DNA of 64,000 nt, from contig NZ_LT721901.1 of the NCBI RefSeq assembly GCF_900157375.1, positions 3,334,315 through 3,398,314 on the forward strand, read 5' to 3'. Shown here piece after piece: positions 1 through 8,525 of the stretch. A program made the translations under genes and the position numbers. Each line of letters begins with the position of its first letter. Within the stretch, counting starts at the first letter, position 1. The notes below the pieces were generated by a model. It saw nothing but the letters and a program-made list of their open reading frames with translations. It ran no database searches and was not told the origin of the DNA. This stretch comes from Mycobacterium rhizamassiliense (GTDB lineage Bacteria; Actinomycetota; Actinomycetes; Mycobacteriales; Mycobacteriaceae).

Positions 1-1
1 G

Positions 2-400
2 CTGGCCGAAAACGTCGTCGACTTCAACGGCCGGACCGGCTACGTCAGGACCGCGGTTGCGGCCGGCGTGCCGATCGTCCCCGCGGTCTCCATCGGCGGC
101 CAGGAGAGCCAGCTGTTCCTGACGCGCGGAACCTGGCTGGCAAAGCGGCTGGGGCTGAACAGGTTTCGCTCCGACATCCTGCCGCTGACGTGGGGCATCC
201 CGTTCGGGTTCAGCGTGATCATGCCGCCGAATCTCCCGTTGCCGACCAAGATCGTCACCGAGGTCACCGAACCGATCGACCTCGCCGCCCGGTTCGGCGC
301 CGAACCGGACGTCGCCGACGTCGACGCGCACGTCCGCGCGGTGATGCAGGCGGCGCTGGACCGGCTCGCGAACGAGCGGCGGTTTCCCGTCCTCGGTTAG
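2..400 (+). CDS. PlsC-like lysophospholipid acyltransferase, C-terminal part
   Basis: Only the last 132 residues are present; the 5' end lies left of the window. The fragment contains the motif GVPIVPAVSIGG, typical of the block after the glycerol-3-phosphate/1-acyl-glycerol-phosphate acyltransferase active site, where these enzymes position the phosphate of the acceptor. The catalytic HxxxxD motif would be upstream and cannot be checked. The family transfers an acyl group from acyl-CoA to lysophospholipid at the inner membrane. The stop codon overlaps the stop of the convergent WS/DGAT gene in the four bases TTAG (397-400). An acyltransferase next to a triacylglycerol synthase suggests glycerolipid assembly, but that is inference from neighbourhood only. 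Confidence 0.75.
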   Translation: MAENVVDFNGRTGYVRTAVAAGVPIVPAVSIGGQESQLFLTRGTWLAKRLGLNRFRSDILPLTWGIPFGFSVIMPPNLPLPTKIVTEVTEPIDLAARFGAEPDVADVDAHVRAVMQAALDRLANERRFPVLG

Positions 401-1830
401 TTCGTCAGCGCGGCGGCCGGTGGCATCGCCGAGTCGACCGTGCTGAGGTCATCGTAAAGGCCTGCGGCGGAGCGTATTTCACGGAAGGCGTGCACCATGG
501 CGTCGGTCGCTTCGTGCGTGTCCGTCAGGGTGCGGTCGTCGGCGATCACCGAGATGTTGAGCTGGTCGACGTAGCTCCACACGGTGATGTTGACGCCGCA
601 GGCGGCGATCAGTGGGCCGACCGAGTAGATCTCGCTCACCGGGGCGCCGGCCAGCCGACCGCGCTCGCGCGGCCCGGCGACGTTGGACACCGGGATGTTG
701 AAGAGCCTGTTCTTTGCGTTGCGCCAGGCCAGCCAGTCGAACACGGGCGGCGCCGCGATCGGCGGGAGGTAGTTGATCAACCTGCCGTACAGCTCGGGGC
801 CGAACAGCTCGTTGTTCTCCTTGGCGATCGAGCTGGCCACCGACGTCAGGCGCACCCGCTCCAGCGGATCGCCGATATGCGTCGGCAGCGAGACCACCAT
901 GCCGCCAAGCTCGTTGCCGCTGATGCGGTCCGGCGAACGGTCGGTACTCGCCGGAACGGACGCCACGATGGGCCGGTCGGCACGGCCGTCATAGCGCAGC
1001 AGCAGTTCCCGCAGTGCGCCCGCGGCCATCGACATCACCACGTCGTTGATGGTGATCTGGAGTCGCTTGCTGGTCTGCTTCACCTGGGGCAGCGACAGCG
1101 TCGTGGTCGCGAACGTGCGCCCGGGCGAGACGACGTGGTTCGCGAACGTCGCCGGCGCAGCGAGCAGCCGGGCCAGCTCGGGCTGCCTACCCCGCTCGCG
1201 GGACCGGCGGCGCAGCCGGCGTAGGCCGGCGAAGGTGTCGACGAGCACCCCGGGCAGCGTGGCGGCCTGCTGAGCGTGGTCACGCCCGGCGGCCCGCAGC
1301 AACTCGGCCCTCGACGGCTCGGCGCAGCCGCCGGGGACAGGGCCGCCGATGTCGGCCCGCGGGTCCATGTCCATCAGCCGGGCCAACAGGTTCGCCGAGG
1401 CCACCCCGTCGGCCAGGGCGTGATGCATCTTGCCGATGATCGCGAACCGGTTTCCGGCCATGCCTTCGGCGAAGTGAAACTCCCACAGGGGGCGGGCGCG
1501 GTCCAGCGCAGTGCTGGCGATGCGGCCGATCACCTCGTCGAGTTCGCGACGGCCCCCCGGCGCGGGCACCTGCACCCGGCGCAGGTGGTAGTCGATGTCG
1601 ACGTCGCAGTTCTCCATCCACATCGGGTGATGCAGCCGCCAGGGAATGTCAATCAGCTTGTAGCGCAACGGATCCAGCCGTCCCAGGCGGTCGACGAGGG
1701 TCTGGCGGAACAGCTCGAAGCCGAACTCGCTCTCAGTGGCGTCGACGACCGCGACCTTCAGCGTGTGCGTGTGCAGGTTCGGCGCCTCGCTGTAGAGCAG
1801 CATCGCGTCCATGCCGTTGAGCCGCTTCAC
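397..1830 (-). CDS. WS/DGAT wax ester synthase / diacylglycerol O-acyltransferase
   Basis: About 477 residues, the normal size of mycobacterial Tgs proteins. The active-site motif HHALADG (HHxxxDG) is present about 135 residues from the chosen start, and the C-terminal SNVAGP block typical of the family is also there. The enzyme esterifies diacylglycerol or a fatty alcohol with acyl-CoA to make storage triacylglycerol or wax ester. I chose GTG at 1830 because family members begin with K/R-R-L-N-G-x-D-A; the frame stays open to another GTG at 1881, but neither has a clear Shine-Dalgarno sequence. Many paralogues exist in mycobacteria and I do not assign a particular tgs number. Confidence 0.9.
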   Translation of the reverse strand: MKRLNGMDAMLLYSEAPNLHTHTLKVAVVDATESEFGFELFRQTLVDRLGRLDPLRYKLIDIPWRLHHPMWMENCDVDIDYHLRRVQVPAPGGRRELDEVIGRIASTALDRARPLWEFHFAEGMAGNRFAIIGKMHHALADGVASANLLARLMDMDPRADIGGPVPGGCAEPSRAELLRAAGRDHAQQAATLPGVLVDTFAGLRRLRRRSRERGRQPELARLLAAPATFANHVVSPGRTFATTTLSLPQVKQTSKRLQITINDVVMSMAAGALRELLLRYDGRADRPIVASVPASTDRSPDRISGNELGGMVVSLPTHIGDPLERVRLTSVASSIAKENNELFGPELYGRLINYLPPIAAPPVFDWLAWRNAKNRLFNIPVSNVAGPRERGRLAGAPVSEIYSVGPLIAACGVNITVWSYVDQLNISVIADDRTLTDTHEATDAMVHAFREIRSAAGLYDDLSTVDSAMPPAAALTN

Positions 1831-1987
1831 CCGTTCATTATGGCCGCGCAGGAGGCCGGTGGAAACAAAGTTCTGGTTCACGGGTGCGCCGCGCTAGGGC
1901 CACCCCGGTCAGCAACCGCCCAACCCCTTGGTTGACAATCGTCAAGAAGTGTTTCGCAGCCCACCGACTGTCGAAGGAGACATCATC

Positions 1988-3136
1988 ATGGCTGAAGCCG
2001 TCATCGTCGAGGCAGTGCGCTCACCTATCGGCAAGCGCAACGGGGGGCTGTCGGGGGTACACCCCGCCGATTTGTCCGCGCAGGTGCTCAACGGGTTGGT
2101 CAGCAGGACCGGCATCGACCCCGGAATCGTTGACGACGTGATCTGGGGCTGCGTGATGCAGGCCGGCGAGCAGGCCCTCGACATCGGCCGCACCGCGCTG
2201 CTGACGGCGGGCTGGCCGGAGACCGTCCCGGGCGTGACCGTTGACCGACAGTGCGGGTCGAGCCAGCAGTCCATCCACTTCGCTGCGGCCGGTGTAGTCG
2301 CCGGGCACTACGACGTCGTCGTGGCCGGCGGCGTGGAGTCGATGTCGCGCACCCCGATGGGCGCATCGCTGGCCAACGGCGGGCGGCCCTACCCGGACAC
2401 GTTCCTGGACCGCTACGACCGCCAGGTCCCCAACCAGGGCATTGGCGCCGAGATGATCGCCGAGCAGTGGGGCTTGGACCGGACCGCGCTCGACCAGTTC
2501 TCCCTCGACTCACACGAAAAAGCCGCTGCCGCACAGGATTCCGGTGCCTTCGACGACCAGATCGTCGGGATCAAGGATTCCGAGGGCAACGTGGTCCTCA
2601 AGGACGAAGGCATCCGCCGCGGTACGCCGATGGAGAAGATGGCCTCGCTGAAGCCGGCCTTCAAAGAGGACGGCGTGATCCACGCCGGCAACTCCTCGCA
2701 GATCTCCGACGGCGCGGCCGCGCTGCTGTTCATGTCCGCGGAGAAGGCAAAGTCGCTGGGCCTCAAGCCACTTGCCAAGGTGCACACCGCGACCCTGGCC
2801 GGCGCCGACCCGGTCATCATGTTGACCGCGCCGATCCCGGCGACCCAGAAGGTGCTGAAGCGCTCGGGGCTTTCCATCGGCGACATCGGGGTCTACGAGG
2901 TCAACGAGGCGTTCGCGCCGGTTCCGCTGGCCTGGCTCAAGGACATCGGCGCCGACGAGAAGAAGCTCAACCCCAACGGCGGCGCGATCGCGCTCGGCCA
3001 CCCGCTCGGCGGTTCGGGGGCCCGGATCATGACCACACTGCTGTATCACATGCGGGACAAGGGAATTCAGTACGGTCTGCAGACGATGTGTGAGGGTGGC
3101 GGTCAGGCCAACGCAACCATCGTCGAGCTCCTGTGA
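1988..3136 (+). CDS. Acetyl-CoA acetyltransferase / 3-ketoacyl-CoA thiolase (FadA type)
   Basis: 382 residues. All three thiolase catalytic motifs are present: the nucleophilic Cys (about C89, DRQCGSS), the His of GGAIALGHPLGGSG (about H338) and the second Cys of MCEGGG (about C368). It should cleave 3-ketoacyl-CoA, or condense acetyl-CoA units, in the cytosol. ATG at 1988 is chosen because a strong AAGGAG lies 10-15 bases upstream; an earlier in-frame start at 1928 lacks one. The gene overlaps the following hydratase gene by GTGA, so the two are probably translationally coupled. By position it corresponds to H37Rv Rv1135A, which is only a fragment there; here it is full length. Confidence 0.92.
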   Translation: MAEAVIVEAVRSPIGKRNGGLSGVHPADLSAQVLNGLVSRTGIDPGIVDDVIWGCVMQAGEQALDIGRTALLTAGWPETVPGVTVDRQCGSSQQSIHFAAAGVVAGHYDVVVAGGVESMSRTPMGASLANGGRPYPDTFLDRYDRQVPNQGIGAEMIAEQWGLDRTALDQFSLDSHEKAAAAQDSGAFDDQIVGIKDSEGNVVLKDEGIRRGTPMEKMASLKPAFKEDGVIHAGNSSQISDGAAALLFMSAEKAKSLGLKPLAKVHTATLAGADPVIMLTAPIPATQKVLKRSGLSIGDIGVYEVNEAFAPVPLAWLKDIGADEKKLNPNGGAIALGHPLGGSGARIMTTLLYHMRDKGIQYGLQTMCEGGGQANATIVELL

Positions 3137-3933
3137 CGGATCCCGTCGAGCAGCCGGCGGTTCTTGTCGAGCGCTCCGGCAACGTCTTGATCCTGACGAT
3201 CAACCGACCGGAGGCGCGTAACGCGATCAACGCCGCCGTCAGCATCGGGCTGGGCGAGGCGCTGGACCAAGCGCAGAACGACCCCGAGGTGCGGGCGGTG
3301 GTGATCACCGGCGCGGGCGACAAGTCGTTCTGTGCCGGAGCCGATCTCAAGGCGATCGCGCGGCGCGAGAACATCTACCACCCCGACCATCCGGAGTGGG
3401 GTTTCGCCGGCTACGTCCAGCACTTCATCGACAAGCCGACCATCGCGGCGGTCAACGGCACCGCCCTGGGCGGTGGCACCGAGCTGGCGCTGGCCAGTGA
3501 CCTGGTGGTGGCCCACGAGTTCGCCAAGTTCGGCCTGCCCGAGGTCAAGCGCGGGCTGGTCGCCGCGGCCGGCGGCGTCTTCCGGATCATGAACCAGCTG
3601 CCGCGCAAGGTGGCGATGGAACTACTGATGACCGGCGAGCCGCTGACCGCCAACGACGCCTGGGAGTGGGGCCTGATCAACCAGGTCGTCAAGGAGGGCT
3701 CGGTGCTGGACGCGGCGCTGGCGCTGGCGGCGCGCGTCACGGTCAACGCACCGCTTTCGGTGCAGGCCAGCAAGCGCATCGCCTACGGCGTCGACGACGG
3801 CGTGATCACCGACGAAGTCGTCGGCTGGGAGCGCACGATGAACGAGATGCGCACCCTGATCCGATCCGAGGACGCCAGGGAAGGGCCGATCGCGTTCGCG
3901 GAGAAGCGCGAGCCGGTCTGGAAGGCGCGCTAA
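3133..3933 (+). CDS. Enoyl-CoA hydratase (crotonase family)
   Basis: 266 residues with the crotonase fold signatures: the oxyanion-hole segment FCAGADL, then GTALGGGTELAL and FGLPEVKRGL, which carry both glutamates expected for hydratase activity. It should hydrate trans-2-enoyl-CoA to 3-hydroxyacyl-CoA. The GTG start overlaps the thiolase stop (GTGA), making a two-gene beta-oxidation operon. Its TAA stop overlaps the TAG stop of the convergent flavoprotein gene in CTAA (3930-3933). The position matches H37Rv Rv1136. Confidence 0.92.
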   Translation: MTDPVEQPAVLVERSGNVLILTINRPEARNAINAAVSIGLGEALDQAQNDPEVRAVVITGAGDKSFCAGADLKAIARRENIYHPDHPEWGFAGYVQHFIDKPTIAAVNGTALGGGTELALASDLVVAHEFAKFGLPEVKRGLVAAAGGVFRIMNQLPRKVAMELLMTGEPLTANDAWEWGLINQVVKEGSVLDAALALAARVTVNAPLSVQASKRIAYGVDDGVITDEVVGWERTMNEMRTLIRSEDAREGPIAFAEKREPVWKAR

Positions 3934-4946
3934 CTGGCGAGGATGTTGACCCCGAAGCGGAACGCGGAGGGCAACAGCCGGCCGGCCGGCACGATCGCCC
4001 GGCGCGCCGGGCGCGGCGTGCTGGCCAGCACCAGGCCGCGGGTGAGCAGCCGGTAGTTGCGGGTGACCCGGTGCCAGGCCGCCTCATAGGACTCCGGGGC
4101 GCCCTCGACGATGGCGGTGACCGCCGCGCCGGCCTGCTTGACGGCGAGGCTGATGCCCTCACCGGTCAGCGCGTCCTCGTAGCCCGCGGCGTCGCCCACC
4201 AGCAGCACCCGGCCCGCGACGCGGCGGGATACCACCTGCCGCAGCGGGCCGCAGCCGCGCGCGGGCCCACGTTCGCCGCCGGCCAGCTGCCGGGATAGCC
4301 GCGGGAACCAGGCGAGGTCGGGCTGTCCGCGCGACAGGATCGCCACCCCCACCAGATCCGGCTCCACCGGCGTCACGTAGGCCTCACCCCAGCGGGACCA
4401 ATAAACCTCGACGAACTCCGACCACGCCGGCACCTTGAAATGCCGGCGCACGCCGTAGCGTCGCGGGGTTCCGGCGGTGACGTCGATCCCGACCGCACGC
4501 CGCACCGACGAATGCAGCCCGTCGGCCCCCACCAACCACTTCGCGCGCACGCCGGCGGCGGTCACGCCGTGCGCGTCCTGCTCGACGGTGTTGACCCGCG
4601 TCCGGATCCACTCGGTGTCTTGCTCTTTGGCGCGCGCAGCCATAGCCGCGTGCAAGGTGGTGCGCCGGACGCCGCGGCCAGGGCCGCCGCGAAACCGCGC
4701 CTCGGCGCGGCGGCGTTCATCCAGATACGCGATCCCGTGAAACGGCATGCCGGCCGGATCCACGCCCAGCGATGTGAGTTCGGCCAGCCCGCCGGGCATC
4801 AGGCCCTCGCCGCACGCCTTGTCGATGGGGCCCTCCCGTGGCTCGGCCACGATGACCGAAAGCCCAAGCCGCCGAGCGTGTAATGCCGTGGCGAGCCCGC
4901 CCGGGCCGCCGCCGACGATCAACAGGTCGGTGTCGAAAGTGCTCAC
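3930..4946 (-). CDS. FAD-dependent oxidoreductase, geranylgeranyl reductase/SrsC-like hydroxylase
   Basis: 338 residues. The N-terminus has a Rossmann FAD-binding motif (GGGPGGLATALHARR, about residues 10-25) and there is a second flavin contact GDAAGYEDALTGEGIS near residue 265, as in group A flavoprotein monooxygenases and geranylgeranyl reductases. The GTG start at 4946 overlaps the stop of the upstream methyltransferase (GTGA); the longer open frame to 5369 reads antisense-like, Arg/Gly-rich protein and was rejected. It is the last gene of a type III PKS, methyltransferase, flavoprotein operon. By analogy with Streptomyces griseus SrsC it could hydroxylate an alkylresorcinol toward a quinone. 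H37Rv Rv1138c is the positional homologue. The substrate is inferred. Confidence 0.82.
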   Translation of the reverse strand: MSTFDTDLLIVGGGPGGLATALHARRLGLSVIVAEPREGPIDKACGEGLMPGGLAELTSLGVDPAGMPFHGIAYLDERRRAEARFRGGPGRGVRRTTLHAAMAARAKEQDTEWIRTRVNTVEQDAHGVTAAGVRAKWLVGADGLHSSVRRAVGIDVTAGTPRRYGVRRHFKVPAWSEFVEVYWSRWGEAYVTPVEPDLVGVAILSRGQPDLAWFPRLSRQLAGGERGPARGCGPLRQVVSRRVAGRVLLVGDAAGYEDALTGEGISLAVKQAGAAVTAIVEGAPESYEAAWHRVTRNYRLLTRGLVLASTPRPARRAIVPAGRLLPSAFRFGVNILAS

Positions 4947-5443
4947 GTGTAGCCCAGCGCCGAGTTCTCCACCCGGATGCGGACACTGAGCAGGATCGCG
5001 TTGGCCACCGTGAAAATCGCCGCCGTCAGCCACGCGGTGTGTATCAGCGGCAGTGCGATCCCTTCGGCCACCACTGCAACATAGTTCGGGTGGTGCAACC
5101 ACCGGTAGGGGCCGGCGTTCACCAGCGGCTCGGCCGGCAGGACGATCACCCGGGTGTTCCACCGTCGCCCCAGCGTCGTGATGCACCACCAGCGCAGCAC
5201 CTGGCTGGCCGCCGCCACCGCCAGCATCGGCCAGCCCAGCCACGGAATGAACGGCCGGTGCAGTGCCCACGGCTCGACCACGCAGCCGATCAGCAGCGCG
5301 GTGTGGATGATCACCATCACCACGTAGTGCGGCCGGCCAAACTCCTTGGCGCCCTGGGTAAATGACCACTGCGCATTGCGGTTGGACAGCACCAGCTCGA
5401 CGACGCGTTCAATCCCGACCGCGAGGATCAGCAGGTAATACAT
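4943..5443 (-). CDS. Isoprenylcysteine carboxyl methyltransferase (ICMT)-family membrane methyltransferase, SrsB-like
   Basis: 166 residues, hydrophobic, with four to five likely membrane segments. The C-terminal half carries the ICMT/phospholipid methyltransferase signature GPYRWLHHPNYVA followed by a membrane segment and ENSALG, which together bind S-adenosylmethionine. Bacteria lack prenylated CaaX proteins, so a lipid acceptor is expected. In Streptomyces griseus the similar SrsB O-methylates alkylresorcinols made by the adjacent type III PKS. The gene lies 25 bases after the type III PKS gene and overlaps the flavoprotein gene by four bases. H37Rv Rv1139c is the positional homologue. Confidence 0.8.
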   Translation of the reverse strand: MYYLLILAVGIERVVELVLSNRNAQWSFTQGAKEFGRPHYVVMVIIHTALLIGCVVEPWALHRPFIPWLGWPMLAVAAASQVLRWWCITTLGRRWNTRVIVLPAEPLVNAGPYRWLHHPNYVAVVAEGIALPLIHTAWLTAAIFTVANAILLSVRIRVENSALGYT

Positions 5444-5468
5444 GTCTTCACTATCTCTCGTCCGGCCC

Positions 5469-6554
5469 CTACCAGGCCAGCAGGACGAGTTCGGAGCAGA
5501 AAGCCGGGCCCATCGCGATCATCAGACCAATCGAACCAGCAGGCGGCGGATCGGCCAAATTGGCCCGCAGCACATCGAGCACCGACACCGAAGACAAGTT
5601 GCCGTTGTTGCGCAATGAGTTTCGGGTGTGGTCCAGAGCGTTGTCGGGAAGGTCCAACGCTTCCTCGACCGTCTCGATCACCCGCGGTCCGCCGGGGTGG
5701 CAGACCCACCGGGACACGTCTTGTGGCGTCAGCCCGTGGTCAGCGAGGAATTTGCGAACGTCGTCGCCCAGGTATTTCTCGGTGACGGTCGCGACGTCGG
5801 CCGACAACACGATCCGGAAGCCGTCGGCGCCGATCTTCCAGCCCATCACCCCTTCGGTGTCGGGATAGAGCCGGCTGCGCGTGGCCAACACGCGAGGACC
5901 GCTGCGCCCGGTGGATCGGTCCGCGGCGCGGTCGGCGCCCTCGGCGATGACAGCGCCCGCGCCGTCACCGAACAGGCTGGTCGCCACCAGGTTGGCGATC
6001 GAATTGTCTTGGCGCTGAATGGTTAACGAGCAGAGCTCGACCGCTAGCAGCGCGGCAACCTGGTCGGGAAACGCGCGCAGGTAGTCGTGCATGCGTGCCA
6101 CGCCGGCCGCGCCGGCCACACAGCCGAGACCGAACAACGGGATGCGTTTGACGTCCTCACGCAACCCCACCCGCGCGGCCAACCGCGCCTCCACCGTCGG
6201 CACGGCCAGGCCGGTCACCGTCGTGGAAAACACGATGTCGACTTCCGACGGCTCGATGTTGGCCTTGTCCAGCGCCGCCAGCAGCGCCTTCTCGGCCAGG
6301 TCGAGGGCAACCTCGAGGTAGGCCTCGTTCGCGCTGGTAAAGCCCCCCAAATCACGGTATCGCGGCAGCGGCAGCGCCGTGTGACGAGACGCCACCCCGC
6401 TGCTGAGCGCGAACCGCCGGAACTCCGGGCCGGCGAAGTCGGTCAACGCCCCGATGAGCTCTTCCTGGCTGTACAGGTGCTCCGGGAATTGCACCGCGGT
6501 GGCCGCGATGGACGGGTCTGCGTAGGTCGTGGTTGTCGTCGAATGTGTGCGCAC
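5469..6554 (-). CDS. Type III polyketide synthase (chalcone synthase-like; alkylresorcinol/alkylpyrone type)
   Basis: 361 residues, a normal length. The Cys-His-Asn triad is visible: C145 in FGLGCVAGAAG, H286 in WVCHPGGP and N319 in NNGNLSS. The enzyme should extend an acyl-CoA starter with malonyl-CoA and cyclise the chain to a pyrone or resorcinol without an acyl carrier protein. It starts with GTG and heads the operon with the ICMT-like methyltransferase and flavoprotein. H37Rv keeps homologues of those two partners at this site (Rv1138c-Rv1139c) but carries its type III synthases elsewhere (pks10, pks11, pks18). Product class and starter length cannot be read from the sequence. Confidence 0.92.
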   Translation of the reverse strand: MRTHSTTTTTYADPSIAATAVQFPEHLYSQEELIGALTDFAGPEFRRFALSSGVASRHTALPLPRYRDLGGFTSANEAYLEVALDLAEKALLAALDKANIEPSEVDIVFSTTVTGLAVPTVEARLAARVGLREDVKRIPLFGLGCVAGAAGVARMHDYLRAFPDQVAALLAVELCSLTIQRQDNSIANLVATSLFGDGAGAVIAEGADRAADRSTGRSGPRVLATRSRLYPDTEGVMGWKIGADGFRIVLSADVATVTEKYLGDDVRKFLADHGLTPQDVSRWVCHPGGPRVIETVEEALDLPDNALDHTRNSLRNNGNLSSVSVLDVLRANLADPPPAGSIGLMIAMGPAFCSELVLLAW

Positions 6555-6573
6555 TGGATTAGCCCCCCGTAGT

Positions 6574-6601
6574 GGTACCTCGCCCCCTGCGGCGGTACCT
6601 C
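6574..6601. promoter_or_regulatory. Paired GGTACCTC boxes in divergent promoter region
   Basis: Two identical 8-base words GGTACCTC start at 6574 and 6594, exactly 20 bases or two helical turns apart. They lie between the type III PKS start (6554) and the divergent SDR gene (6706). The core GGTACC is itself a palindrome. The spacing suits two protein dimers binding the same DNA face, but the regulator is unknown and chance cannot be excluded. Confidence 0.35.
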
Positions 6602-6705
6602 TGTTATCCGGTTACGGGACCGTAGGTTGTTTGGTTCACGGCCCCGACGAACGAAGTTGGCCGCGTGCACCGTCGTATTCCGCGCGGCCCGGCTAGGGTC
6701 GAGGT

Positions 6706-7806
6706 ATGCGCATCTTGGTCACCGGAGCCACCGGGTATGTCGGATCGCGACTGGTCACGGCCCTGCTGGCGGCTCAGCACCAGGTGGTCGCGGCCACTCG
6801 AAACCCGGAGCGTCTCAAGCGTTTCGGCTGGTTCGACCAGGTGACACCGGTGCGGCTGGACGCCTCCGATGCGGCGTCGGCGCGGGCCGCTGTGGCCAGC
6901 ATCACGGACGCCGAAGGCCCGATCGACGTGCTGTACTACCTGGTTCACGCCATCGGTCAGCCGGACTTTCGCGACGCCGACAACGCCGCCGCGGCCAACG
7001 TCGCAGCCGCCGCCCGGGACGCCGGGGTGCGGCGGATCGTCTACCTCGGCGGCTTCGTGCCCGGCGACGAGGCGCTGTCCGAGCACCTGACCAGCCGGGC
7101 CGAGGTGGCCTACGCCCTGACCGTCGAGGGCGGACCGGAGCTGGTATGGCTGGGGGCCGCGATCATCCTCGGCGCCGGCTCGACGTCGTTCGAAATGCTG
7201 CGCTACGTCGCGGACCGATTCCCGGTCATCCCGACGCCGCCGCGATTGGACAACCCGATCGACCCGATCTCGATCCGCGACGTGCTGCACTATCTCGTCG
7301 CGGCGGCCGACCCGGAGCGGGTGCCCGAGGGAGCCTACGACATCTCCGGCCCCGACACCACGTCATACCGGGGGCTGCTCAAGACGTATGCGCGCGTGTC
7401 CGGCCGCTGGCAGCTCAGCTTCCGGGTGCCCGGATTCCAGACGGCGGTGACCGCGCGGCTGCTCGCCCTGACGTTGCCGGTGCCCTACGGGCTGGCCGGG
7501 GATCTGGTCGACTCGCTGGATCACCCGATGGTGGCCTCGGTCAGCAACCTGCGGGATCGGGTGCCCGATCCGCCCGGCGGCCTGCTCGGCGTCGAGGAGT
7601 CGATCACGCTGGCGCTGGCGGGACGCGCTAACCCGCCCCGGCCGGTCAACGCGCTAGCCGATCCGCACGACCTCGCCGACACCGATCCGGAGTGGGCCGG
7701 CGGTGACGCGCTGCGCGCGCGGCGGTTGGCCCGGTCGCTCGGTGGCCCGGCCCGGCCCAAGCGCAATCCGCTGATTGCGTTGGCGCTCAAGGTGTTGCCC
7801 GCATGA
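6706..7806 (+). CDS. NAD(P)-binding SDR/NmrA-like protein
   Basis: 366 residues. The N-terminus MRILVTGATGYVGSRL is a Rossmann nucleotide-binding motif of the atypical (NmrA/NDUFA9-like) SDR class, and DVLYYLVHAIG follows near residue 80. The canonical YxxxK is not evident in the usual place, so it may be a nucleotide sensor or an atypical reductase. It overlaps the downstream CPBP protease gene by ATGA (7803-7806), indicating an operon. A related protein is encoded on the other strand at 8488-9537. No substrate can be assigned. Confidence 0.75.
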   Translation: MRILVTGATGYVGSRLVTALLAAQHQVVAATRNPERLKRFGWFDQVTPVRLDASDAASARAAVASITDAEGPIDVLYYLVHAIGQPDFRDADNAAAANVAAAARDAGVRRIVYLGGFVPGDEALSEHLTSRAEVAYALTVEGGPELVWLGAAIILGAGSTSFEMLRYVADRFPVIPTPPRLDNPIDPISIRDVLHYLVAAADPERVPEGAYDISGPDTTSYRGLLKTYARVSGRWQLSFRVPGFQTAVTARLLALTLPVPYGLAGDLVDSLDHPMVASVSNLRDRVPDPPGGLLGVEESITLALAGRANPPRPVNALADPHDLADTDPEWAGGDALRARRLARSLGGPARPKRNPLIALALKVLPA

Positions 7807-8525
7807 GCCAGCCGGCGGCGCCGTACCGCACCAGCGTGTCGTCGGAGCTGCGCCGGGCAGTGACCAATATCGCTGTGCCACACCATGAACCGCCCGCGGT
7901 GCTGCGCCGCAGGCGGGTCGTGGTCGCCATCACGCTGGTGCTCGGCGCTGCGGTGCTCGGGTTTTCGCTGCGGCGCACGCCGGGCGAGTCGAGCTTCTAC
8001 TGGCTGACGCTGGCGCTGGCCGCGGTGTGGATCGTGGGCGCCTTCGCCTCCGGGCCGCTGCACCTGGGCGGCATCAACTGGCGCGGCCGCAACCAGCGCC
8101 CGGTTATCTCCGGGGTCACCATCGGCCTGTTGCTCGGGGGCATCTTCGTGGCCGGCGGCCTGATCGCCAGGGAGATCCCGGCCGTCGCGGCGTTGATCGT
8201 GCGGGTGCTGCAATTCGAAAGCCGCGGAACGCTGTTGTTCGTCGTGGTGATCACGCTGATCAACGGGATCGCCGAAGAGGTGTTCTTCCGCGGCGCGCTG
8301 TACACCGCATTGGGCCGGCGCTATCCAGTGCTGATCTCGACGATTCTGTACACCTTCGCGACGATGGCCAGCGGCAACCCGATGCTCGGCTTCGCTGCGA
8401 TCCTGCTCGGGCTGGTCTGCGCGCTGGAGCGACGGGCAAGCGGCGGCGTGCTCGCGCCGGTGCTGACCCACTTCGTGTGGGGCCTGATCATGGTGCTGGC
8501 GCTGCCGCCGCTGTTCGGCGTCTGA
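7803..8525 (+). CDS. CPBP-family intramembrane metalloprotease (Abi-like)
   Basis: 240 residues with about seven hydrophobic segments. The CPBP/Rce1 signature is complete: EEVFFRG (EExxxR, about residues 159-165) and a later H in LTHFVWG. Such proteins cleave within the membrane or serve in protein export and immunity; the target here is unknown. It is translationally coupled to the SDR gene upstream and overlaps the convergent second SDR gene by 38 bases. The integral membrane protein Rv1140 occupies the equivalent place in H37Rv. Confidence 0.85.
   Translation: MSQPAAPYRTSVSSELRRAVTNIAVPHHEPPAVLRRRRVVVAITLVLGAAVLGFSLRRTPGESSFYWLTLALAAVWIVGAFASGPLHLGGINWRGRNQRPVISGVTIGLLLGGIFVAGGLIAREIPAVAALIVRVLQFESRGTLLFVVVITLINGIAEEVFFRGALYTALGRRYPVLISTILYTFATMASGNPMLGFAAILLGLVCALERRASGGVLAPVLTHFVWGLIMVLALPPLFGV

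Noticed and set aside
4947..5369. N-terminal extension of the flavoprotein frame to 5369
   Set aside because: The extension is antisense-like sequence inside the methyltransferase gene; the FAD motif starts right after GTG 4946, which overlaps the upstream stop.
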